Assembly: GCA_902797965.1 (NCBI GenBank)
Contig: CADBUY010000009.1
Location: 1 to 64,000, forward strand
DNA: 64,000 bases
Origin: an uncultured bacterium
Lineage (GTDB): Bacteria > Cyanobacteriota > Vampirovibrionia > Gastranaerophilales > Gastranaerophilaceae
Reading direction: 5' to 3'
Notes under the pieces: generated by a model
The model's database searches: none
What the model was told of the DNA's origin: nothing
The model's input: only the letters and a program-made list of their open reading frames with translations
In this document: positions 34,651 through 42,246 of the stretch, piece after piece
Layout of the letters: the number at the start of each line of letters is the position of its first letter
Numbering within the stretch: the stretch's first letter is position 1
Program-made: the position numbers and the translations under genes

Positions 34651-35731
34651 AGTGAACAATATCACCATCTTGTACTATGTAATCTTTGCCTTCAAGTCTG
34701 GTTACACCCTTATCTTTACATGCTGTATAAGAACCGTTCTCAACAAAGTCTTTATAGCTTGTAACTTCTGCTCTGATAAATCCTTTTTCAAAATCGGTAT
34801 GAATTACACCAGCTGCTTGAGGAGCTTTTGTTCCGTTTGCACAAGTCCATGCCCTGGTTTCTTTTTCTCCTGCAGTGATGAATGTTATAAGGTTAAGAAG
34901 TGAATAAACGGATTTAATCATTTTATCTATACCGCTGTCTGTAATTCCGAGTTCTGCAAGGTATTCTTTTGCCCCTTCTTCGCCCAATTCAACAAGTTCT
35001 TCTTCAATTCTTGCGCATATTATAACAGTTTCAGCACCTTGCTTTTTAGCATATTCTTCTACTCTTTTTGTGTAATCGTTGCCATCCTTTAAATCAAATT
35101 CTGAAACATTTGCACAATAAATTACAGGTTTTACGGACATAAGATTTAGCGGTTTAATGACTTCAATCTCATCTTCGTTAAAATGATTACTTAGATTTAT
35201 GAAATGTCCTTCCTGAAGCAAATCGTTTAATTTAGTTAAAGCATTATTTTCTAAAACTGCTTCTTTATCTCCGCCTTTAGCTTGTTTTGATATTCTTGCA
35301 AGTCTTCTTTCTATAGACGCAATATCTGCAAGAGCAAGCTCTGTATTAATTGTTTCTATATCAGAGATTGGATCCACTTTGCCCTCAACGTGAATTGTGT
35401 TTTCGTCATCAAAGCATCTTACAACTTGAATTATTGCATCAACTTCTCTTATATTATGCAAAAACTGGTTGCCAAGTCCTTCTCCTTGACTTGCGCCCTT
35501 GACAAGTCCTGCAATATCAACAAATTCTATTACAGTAGGAATAATTTCTTTTGACTTGCAAAGGTCTGCAAGAATTTTTAGTCTTTCGTCCGGAACAGTT
35601 ACAACTCCTACATTTGGTTCTATAGTGCAAAACGGATAGTTTGCACTCTGTGCATTTTTTGTTGCGGTCAGCGCATTAAATAAAGTTGATTTACCTACAT
35701 TCGGAAGTCCTACAATCCCTGCTCTTAACAT
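34634..35731 (-). CDS. ychF: ribosome-associated GTPase/ATPase YchF
   Basis: A 365-residue Obg-family P-loop protein that prefers ATP in characterised members and binds ribosomes. The G1 motif is GLPNVGKSTLFNAL (about 7-20), G3 is DIAGLVKGAS, and the C-terminal TGS domain ends VQDGDIVHFRFAV. The normal G4 NKxD is replaced by an N-x-x-E type (YCANVSEFD), as in the whole subfamily. ATG 35731 is chosen because AAGGAA lies 7 bases ahead. Complete and of normal length. Confidence 0.95.
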   Translation of the reverse strand: MLRAGIVGLPNVGKSTLFNALTATKNAQSANYPFCTIEPNVGVVTVPDERLKILADLCKSKEIIPTVIEFVDIAGLVKGASQGEGLGNQFLHNIREVDAIIQVVRCFDDENTIHVEGKVDPISDIETINTELALADIASIERRLARISKQAKGGDKEAVLENNALTKLNDLLQEGHFINLSNHFNEDEIEVIKPLNLMSVKPVIYCANVSEFDLKDGNDYTKRVEEYAKKQGAETVIICARIEEELVELGEEGAKEYLAELGITDSGIDKMIKSVYSLLNLITFITAGEKETRAWTCANGTKAPQAAGVIHTDFEKGFIRAEVTSYKDFVENGSYTACKDKGVTRLEGKDYIVQDGDIVHFRFAV

Positions 35732-35887
35732 ACCATAATTCCTTTCCAAGTCTTTGTCTTTTTAATTATACCATGCACAAGTTTTAAAATGTAACAATCT
35801 GTTTACAAAGCATGGAATAATGGCAAATTTTAAAATTAAAATTACTTTATTTAATTATAGGATGTATTGTGGAAAAGGTTTATAGTT

Positions 35888-37837
35888 TTGGAAATTAAAA
35901 ACAATCAAAATATATTAATGGCATCTTCATTAAGACAGCTGGAAGAGCCGCCTCAACCAAAATCACCATCGTTTAGGGGTGGAATTGATACCGTATTGAA
36001 TAAATCAGGTGCAGCGATGAATTGGATTGAAAACGGAGGTTTTTTGGTTCTGTTTTTAATTCAGGATTTTCTGGGTATGACTGTACCAAGAACTTTTGCC
36101 GGCTTTCTTCGTGACAAGGAAGTAACAGGTGAATACAATATTCAGGAGGGATTTGAAGTTCTTGGCAGAGAGGGACTCACAGGACCTTGTATGATGGCTG
36201 TAGCTCCATTATCACTTTGGGCAGCTTCAAAGTTTGCCGGTCAATCTACAAGTATTAATACGGAACTTATCAAGCACTATGGTGATTCTCTGAAAGGAAT
36301 GCTTTCTGCTTCAGATTTCGATAAGGCATTGTTGAAACAGCCTGATTTGTTTAAAGAAAAATTTTACCGAAATAATATTGAAAACATCCTAAAGAATGCA
36401 GGAGCTGCAGAGAGTGAAATAGGTGAGTCCGTTGATTATATTCTTAAGCAACTAAAAAATTATGAAAATATTCCTAAGGATGTTGATACAAAAAAATTTA
36501 TGGCAAAATCTAAGTATAAATCCCAATGCTTAGAGAATATAACAAAGCATATTAATAATATAAAATACAACACCTCAGACAATTTAGATATGCTTCAAAA
36601 GGTAAAATTAGGTTCTGATGAACTAAAAAATGCAAAAGTCTTTGATGCTAAAAAAGCTTTTGAGGGAATGGTAAAGTATTCAAATGATGCAATAAGTTTT
36701 AATAAGAATCTTGATAAATTAGATTCATTAGCAGCAGAAAGTTTAAAACACAAAGCTTTGGGAAAACGATTACTGATGAATGTTGCGATGATTTCTGCAA
36801 CATTGGGTATGCTTTCTGTTCTGCCAAAACTATATTTAAGAGGAAATACATCTCCCGGAGCAAGAACAAAACAATTGCTTAAAGAAAATGCTGCAAATGA
36901 TAATCAAAACAATGAAAACGTATCATTTAAGGGCAAAGAAAAAGGGCTTATTGAAAAATTAGGTAAAGCTGTAGAAAAGAATAAGAGTGATTTTGTTTCA
37001 TCTGAGCTTGAATATAACGGGCATAATTTCACAAATACTTTGATGGCAGGTCTTTCAGTTTTTGGGTTGTTGACTCCAAGATGTATGCGAGCATATAGTC
37101 GTGCAGAAGTTAAAGAAGATGGTAAGAAAGATTTGACTGAGCTTTGGGAAATAATTTTAAGAGATTTAACATCTTCTTTAGCGGTTGTGTTCGCAGTGCC
37201 AATGCTAACAAGAATGTTTGTTACATCTTATGAAAAAGGCTCTGGTTTTGTATTAATGCAAAAAGACCGTGCGAAAAACAGTTGGAAAACAGCTATAGAT
37301 TTGTTAAATCCATATAGCAAAGCCCATGTATTATCTAATGCAGAAATAACAGCATTGTATGATAATATTAATTCAAAAGAGAAAATGGTTAACTTCTGTA
37401 AGTATATTGATAAAAACGGTGGTGATTTACAAAAGATTTTATCAAAGGCAGACGGAATTAAAGAAGTGTTTAATGAAAACACAAAGACACTAGAGTCTTT
37501 GAAAAAGGCTGATAAATCTGCAACAAATAAAGAGATTTTATCATTTGTAGAAAATATTGAAACACACGCTAAAAAACTTGGAAAATCTGTTGATAAAAAA
37601 TCGATTGATGAAATGATTACAAAGATGATGAAAGGTGCCGCAAAAGGCGGTAATGGAAAAGTTACGGCTATTGCAAGGGGGCTAATATCAGTTCCCGGTC
37701 TTCTTACTACAGTATTTGTTTCACCTTATATTCTTGGCTGGTGTATTCCAAGATTAACATATAAAAACACAAGAAGAATTCACGAAAAGGAAGAAAAAGA
37801 ACAAAAAAGACAAAAACTTCAAAACATTAGTGCTTAA
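35888..37837 (+). CDS. large lineage-specific membrane protein with F-R-G and F-K-G boxes
   Basis: A protein of about 649 residues without a family I can name. I prefer TTG 35888 (AAAAGG upstream) over TTG 35867. Near the N-terminus is PSFRGGID, then a hydrophobic region (GGFLVLFLIQDFLGM, MMAVAPLSLWAASKF). A helical soluble part follows, then a membrane segment (MNVAMISATLGMLSVL), a mid-protein VSFKGKEKG box, two more hydrophobic stretches (AGLSVFGLLT, SLAVVFAVPMLT) and a C-terminal one (VFVSPYILGWCIP). The layout mirrors the 15.3-17.4 kb protein. The tail is very basic and acidic. Confidence 0.6.
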   Translation: MEIKNNQNILMASSLRQLEEPPQPKSPSFRGGIDTVLNKSGAAMNWIENGGFLVLFLIQDFLGMTVPRTFAGFLRDKEVTGEYNIQEGFEVLGREGLTGPCMMAVAPLSLWAASKFAGQSTSINTELIKHYGDSLKGMLSASDFDKALLKQPDLFKEKFYRNNIENILKNAGAAESEIGESVDYILKQLKNYENIPKDVDTKKFMAKSKYKSQCLENITKHINNIKYNTSDNLDMLQKVKLGSDELKNAKVFDAKKAFEGMVKYSNDAISFNKNLDKLDSLAAESLKHKALGKRLLMNVAMISATLGMLSVLPKLYLRGNTSPGARTKQLLKENAANDNQNNENVSFKGKEKGLIEKLGKAVEKNKSDFVSSELEYNGHNFTNTLMAGLSVFGLLTPRCMRAYSRAEVKEDGKKDLTELWEIILRDLTSSLAVVFAVPMLTRMFVTSYEKGSGFVLMQKDRAKNSWKTAIDLLNPYSKAHVLSNAEITALYDNINSKEKMVNFCKYIDKNGGDLQKILSKADGIKEVFNENTKTLESLKKADKSATNKEILSFVENIETHAKKLGKSVDKKSIDEMITKMMKGAAKGGNGKVTAIARGLISVPGLLTTVFVSPYILGWCIPRLTYKNTRRIHEKEEKEQKRQKLQNISA

Positions 37838-37840
37838 TAT

Positions 37841-38503
37841 TTATAGATAATTCGATAAAATCGATTTAACGTAATTTTGAGTTTCTTTGTATGGCGGGAC
37901 TCCGTCATATTTATCTACTGCACCGGGACCTGCGTTATAAGCAGCAAGTGCCAGAATTATGTTTCCGTTATATTTATCGAGCATTGTTTTTAGGTATCTG
38001 ACGCCACCATCTACATTCTGTTCAGGATCCATTGGGTTTGTAACTCCAAGTCCTTTTGCTGTGGATGGCATAAGCTGCATTAAACCTAATGCGCCAACTT
38101 TTGATTTTGCTTCGGGATTAAATCCTGATTCCTGCTTTATAAGTGCATTTACCAGTTTTTCATCAACACCATGTTTTTTTGACATTCTTGATACAATATC
38201 TTTAATCTTTTGCTTTGCGCTAACTTTATCTGTGTTAGCACCTGCTTGTGCGCTATATATGCTGGCATTAACTTTTGTTACAGGCTTAGTAAGCAAATCC
38301 CCGAATTTTACATTTGCAGAACTTTTTAGAACAGTATCAAAAGATTGTAATTCTTTTGTGGGACTCTCAACTGTGGTGTTTTTAGTAACGGGAGCCCACT
38401 GGTCATTATATTTATTAACGTACGAGTTCATCTGGATTGCTCTTTGCATTGCATTTGCCTGCCCTGATGACGATAACAGATTTTGTAACATTGATGAAAA
38501 CAT
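37841..38503 (-). CDS. lytic transglycosylase (SLT domain) without signal peptide
   Basis: A 220-residue protein. Residues ~105-220 are an SLT-type lytic transglycosylase domain: [16 protein letters not shown] with catalytic Glu, [26 protein letters not shown] and [13 protein letters not shown]. It cleaves peptidoglycan glycan strands with a 1,6-anhydro product. The N-terminus ([15 protein letters not shown], later [11 protein letters not shown]) is not a signal peptide but resembles the N-terminal regions of flagellar rod or hook export substrates. It may therefore be exported by the flagellar system to open the wall (inference). A flagellin gene lies 23 kb away. Confidence 0.85.
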   Translation of the reverse strand: MFSSMLQNLLSSSGQANAMQRAIQMNSYVNKYNDQWAPVTKNTTVESPTKELQSFDTVLKSSANVKFGDLLTKPVTKVNASIYSAQAGANTDKVSAKQKIKDIVSRMSKKHGVDEKLVNALIKQESGFNPEAKSKVGALGLMQLMPSTAKGLGVTNPMDPEQNVDGGVRYLKTMLDKYNGNIILALAAYNAGPGAVDKYDGVPPYKETQNYVKSILSNYL

Positions 38504-38640
38504 ATTAATATCCTTTCAATATATCTGTCGAATAAAAAATATTAAACTTTAATAAATGGTTTAAATATCCACTATATGGTTTAATTATAAATTTTAAAAT
38601 GTCAAAGTTTTAATAATTTTGCATATAATAAAGAGTGTGC

Positions 38641-38790
38641 GGAAAAAGTCGAAAAATGACAATTTTTCGAGCTTTTTCAAACACGACCTAAAGTGTGTGA
38701 AATGCGGGTCGTGTGAGGGATAGCACACAACCCGCATTGAAACCGTTCTATGGAGCTTGCGAGAAAAATTTTAATTTTTCCGCAAGCTCT
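38641..38790. ncRNA. candidate structured RNA or attenuator: three strong hairpins
   Basis: Hairpin A (38642-38678) is a 16-bp stem with a GACA loop and one bulge. Hairpin C (38753-38789) is a 17-bp stem with GAGCTTGCG/CGCAAGCTC. Between them ACACGACC (38681-38688) can pair with GGTCGTGT (38707-38714), or alternatively 38702-38715 with 38724-38737 (ATGCGGGT/ACCCGCAT plus GTGTG/CACAC). These two pairings exclude each other. No open frame of note and no T tract. Strand unknown. Confidence 0.45.
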
Positions 38791-38859
38791 AAACATGTTA
38801 CAATCTGGATTTTTTTTATACAATGTGTTATGATTGTGTCGAGCATGGGAGAGTGTTAG

Positions 38860-40479
38860 GTGGATACGGATAATATAGCTATATATGAGAAAGATTTGCT
38901 GGCTGCACATCGTATATGTGCGTCTATTGCAGATGATGACAAGAGAAATAAAGCTGTGGCAAATGTGCTTGCAGCCAAGATTGCATCAGGTTTCTTTAAT
39001 AACAGTGATTGCGAATTGGATGATATGTCAGGTTTACATAATATTGCTTTCGCTTGTGAACAATTTGAACTGGCCGATATATATATAAATGATGCTTTTG
39101 TTGATGTTCGAGTTTATTTCTCTGATGAAGAAATGAGCGTGCCAAAAGTTCATTTTGATACAGGGATTTTGCCTGTTGCTTATATGTTTGTAAAATTGTC
39201 TTCGGATTTAAAACAAGCTTATGTTTCTGGTTTTATGTATCCTGAAAGTGTTGATAAATCTAAACTTAATGGGGATGTCTACTCAGTAACTAAGAATGAT
39301 TTGTGTAATTTCTATGATGTTGAAATGAGACTTCATAAAAGTGATGAACTTATAAATATAAATGACTTACAGATTTATGAACTAATTGAAGGAAGTTTGG
39401 CTGATGAAGACGTAATTAATTTATTCAGACAGTTAATTCGTTCTAAGGATGCAAGAGTAAAGCTTATAAAAGCTGTAAAAGCTCAGTTTGCATTCAATTT
39501 TATTTCAACACCTGCTAATGTTGAGTCTAACTTGGAAATAGTGCAAGAACAAGAAGAACTTCAACAAGAAAGTGAACAATCAGATGAAACTGAAGAAGTT
39601 GATTTAACAGATGATGACTTAGACAGCTTATTTGCAACAGACGATGATGACGTTATCCCGAATGATTCTGCAAATGAGAATATAGTCTATTCTACAGAGG
39701 TAACTCCGAGTGGTTCAGAAGTTATTGAAAGTTTAAATAATGAAGAATTGACAGAACAAAATTCAGAGGCAGAAAATGCTGAGCAGATAGATAATCTGTT
39801 CAATTGTGAGCAGGAAGGTGTTCCTGTTCAGAAGAAAAAAAATAGTTTTCTTCCTGTGTTGCTTCTAGCTCTTATACTTTGCGGTGCAGGATATTTCTTC
39901 TATACACACCACCAAAATCAAGCGGCGAATGAGGAACTTATTCCATCGCAATCTGATGTTGCAGATGTAACAAGTGATGCGACCGAAGAAGTAGCAGATG
40001 TTGAAGATACGCAAGAGAAAGAAGTTGCTATGCCGGTTGAATCCGTAGAAAACAATAAACCTGTTGTTAATAAAGAAGAAGGTAATTCAGTTGTAATACC
40101 GGCTATCGAAAGAAATTTAGATGCCTCTGTTTTAGTGTCAAATTTGAAAATTGATTGGGAAGTTCCTGAAGGATATGCAGCTAATACCTCTGCTAAACGA
40201 TATTTGGTGAAGTTAGGCAAAATGATACAGTTAAACTTAAAGACGGAACTTTTATTGCTTAATAAACCTCCACTTTCAAATACAATTTCAGTAGAGCTTA
40301 AATATAATTTATCAATGGGAAAATTTGAAACTGTTGGTATAAAGATGTCTAGTGGTGAAAAAGCAGTCGATGATATTATTCTTCAAGCTGTAAAATCAGC
40401 ATTAGATTACAGTGCAAGTACAAATCTGGAATCATTTACAAAATTGCAAGGGAATCCTGTATTAATAATACATTTATAA
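38860..40479 (+). CDS. bitopic membrane protein, DUF1822-like N-terminus and TonB-C-like periplasmic domain
   Basis: This is a 539-residue protein starting at GTG. Residues 1 to ~210 are a cytoplasmic domain whose part VPKVHFDTGILPVAYMF and AYVSGFMYPE recalls DUF1822, a cyanobacterial domain (tentative). About 215-320 is a Glu/Asp-rich linker. One membrane helix (FLPVLLLALILCGAGYFFY) lies near 329-347. After a second acidic linker, the C-terminal ~110 residues (YLVKLGKMIQLNLK, VELKYNLSMGKFETV, KAVDDIILQAVKSAL) look like the TonB/TolA C-terminal fold. So it could sense or transmit something across the membrane. Two co-directional genes follow within 20 bases each. Confidence 0.6.
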   Translation: MDTDNIAIYEKDLLAAHRICASIADDDKRNKAVANVLAAKIASGFFNNSDCELDDMSGLHNIAFACEQFELADIYINDAFVDVRVYFSDEEMSVPKVHFDTGILPVAYMFVKLSSDLKQAYVSGFMYPESVDKSKLNGDVYSVTKNDLCNFYDVEMRLHKSDELININDLQIYELIEGSLADEDVINLFRQLIRSKDARVKLIKAVKAQFAFNFISTPANVESNLEIVQEQEELQQESEQSDETEEVDLTDDDLDSLFATDDDDVIPNDSANENIVYSTEVTPSGSEVIESLNNEELTEQNSEAENAEQIDNLFNCEQEGVPVQKKKNSFLPVLLLALILCGAGYFFYTHHQNQAANEELIPSQSDVADVTSDATEEVADVEDTQEKEVAMPVESVENNKPVVNKEEGNSVVIPAIERNLDASVLVSNLKIDWEVPEGYAANTSAKRYLVKLGKMIQLNLKTELLLLNKPPLSNTISVELKYNLSMGKFETVGIKMSSGEKAVDDIILQAVKSALDYSASTNLESFTKLQGNPVLIIHL

Positions 40480-40497
40480 GTATAGAAGAGAGTTATA

Positions 40498-42234
40498 ATG
40501 GATAAAAATAATAAATACTACAATCTAATAGAAAAACTGGTAAAGAATCATAGAAAATTCCCGGGATATGAAGCTATATTAGAGGATATAGTTGAGGATG
40601 TGTATGCTCATTCTGAAGTTATAATTAACTCTATAGATAATGAAAATGTAATTGAATCATATCTGCAAAAAGTTATTTCGACATCAATAATAACAGTTCC
40701 TAAAAGATTGAAGTTTAATACAAGAGTTTCTCATAGAGTTATATCTTCAACTCCATCGTCGCAGAGTGAATCTGATGTAGTATTGAAGAATAAAACTGAT
40801 AAAAATTGTGAAGAGGCAAAAACAGAACAAGATGCAGTTCCGGAGTTAAGTATTGATATTCCAACGGAACCTATAAAGGAATTAATGCAAGAAGCTGCAC
40901 AAACAAAAGACAATGATATTATGTCTTATACAGAGCAGATTGTATCAGAAAAAGCAAATACAAAATTTGTTGATCAGATGATAAATACTATGAATTCAGA
41001 TTTAGTCGTTGAAGCTGATGATATAGTGCCGCAACTTGATAAAGAACTTGATATTGAGTCGTCTGAGGAGTTGTTTTCTGATGAAGCAGATAAGGAAGTA
41101 CTATCAGGCGAAGAAGAAATAACTGCAGAAGAAAGAGATGTAACAACTGAAATCTTGAAAAGTAGTGAACTCGATATTGAGCCTGAGGAAGAGTTAATAT
41201 CAGATGATAGAGTCGAACAGCTTGAAGAAGTTGAGTTATTTGAAACAAATGAGGCTCCTATTCTAGACATTGTTACAGAAGCTGATAGTGATGAATCTGT
41301 CCAAGCCGGCATATCGGAAGAATCTATTTTAGATGAAAATGAACCTGAAGAAATACAAGAAATAGAAAGCTCAAGTTCTAATGACAATTTAGTATCTGAT
41401 TTATATGAAGAGCCGGAAGAAATCACTCTAGATGAAGAACAGCTTGAAGACTCACTTTCTCTTGATGCAGATAGTGATTCTGATAATGAAGTAGAATTAC
41501 TCGAAGCAACAGATGAATTTGTAATATCGACTGATTGTTTTGATGCTCAAGATACAGAAAAACTTAAAGAGTCAAATGAACAATCAGAGAATAATGATGC
41601 GGTTATGTTAGATGAATTATCTGATGACAACTCTGCTGACAGTATATTGCTGAATGAAGCCGATGATAATTTGTTATTAGAGGATGAAGTTGATAATTTA
41701 AATGTTAGTACTGAAGAAACTCATGGTGAATCTCTTGGCTTCTCTGATAATGATGTGCTTGAAGAATCAGAGGTGCTGGTTCCTGTGTCAGAAGATGATA
41801 TTGAGTTTGTATTAGATGAAGATGTCCAGTCAAACAACTTAGATGTTGTAGATGAACAAATTCAAGAAGATATTGCTGCTGAAACTATATCTTTTGACGA
41901 AGTTGCAGATGAACAGGTCTCATTAGAAGATGATTATAATGAAGATGAGTTTTTGGAACCAGAGTATGAAAACAATCATGAAAATATAGAATATAAAGCT
42001 TTAGATTATAATATATTCAGTTATAATCCTAATGAAATTAAAAATATTGTTGATACAAAACAAATATCAGAAAACTTAATAAACTTAGATACAAGACGCC
42101 CTGATTTAAATGTGTTAGCAATATTTGAATTAAGATATAAACAAAATAATTCTTTAGAGCAAATATCCGAAAAACTAAATATGTCTAAGGAAAATATTAT
42201 ATCTGCGTTAAATGAAATAGTTGAGTTGGTGTAG
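40498..42234 (+). CDS. sigma-factor-like protein with a ~430-residue acidic linker
   Basis: A 578-residue, very acidic protein. The N-terminal ~75 residues (GYEAILEDIVEDVYAHSE, NVIESYLQKVISTSI) resemble ECF sigma region 2, including its EDLVQDVF-type helix. The C-terminal ~55 residues (LNVLAIFELRYKQ, SLEQISEKLNMSKENI) look like sigma region 4 helix-turn-helix. Between them lies about 430 residues of low complexity, dominated by Asp, Glu and Ser with repeated patches such as LDEDE and ESEVL. If the two ends are true sigma regions, the linker is extraordinary; otherwise it is an HTH adaptor. It follows the membrane protein by 18 bases and precedes the ATPase by 12, so all three are likely one operon. 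Confidence 0.6.
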   Translation: MDKNNKYYNLIEKLVKNHRKFPGYEAILEDIVEDVYAHSEVIINSIDNENVIESYLQKVISTSIITVPKRLKFNTRVSHRVISSTPSSQSESDVVLKNKTDKNCEEAKTEQDAVPELSIDIPTEPIKELMQEAAQTKDNDIMSYTEQIVSEKANTKFVDQMINTMNSDLVVEADDIVPQLDKELDIESSEELFSDEADKEVLSGEEEITAEERDVTTEILKSSELDIEPEEELISDDRVEQLEEVELFETNEAPILDIVTEADSDESVQAGISEESILDENEPEEIQEIESSSSNDNLVSDLYEEPEEITLDEEQLEDSLSLDADSDSDNEVELLEATDEFVISTDCFDAQDTEKLKESNEQSENNDAVMLDELSDDNSADSILLNEADDNLLLEDEVDNLNVSTEETHGESLGFSDNDVLEESEVLVPVSEDDIEFVLDEDVQSNNLDVVDEQIQEDIAAETISFDEVADEQVSLEDDYNEDEFLEPEYENNHENIEYKALDYNIFSYNPNEIKNIVDTKQISENLINLDTRRPDLNVLAIFELRYKQNNSLEQISEKLNMSKENIISALNEIVELV

Positions 42235-42246
42235 GTGCTGATTTAG

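Noticed and set aside
38677..38910. Minus-strand open frame of 77 codons over the hairpin region
   Set aside because: It runs through the stem-loops and into the start of the plus-strand gene and has no ribosome binding site.
40974..41426. Minus-strand serine-rich open frame of 150 codons
   Set aside because: It is the complement of the Asp/Glu-rich linker of the plus-strand gene; Ser-rich antisense frames arise from that composition.
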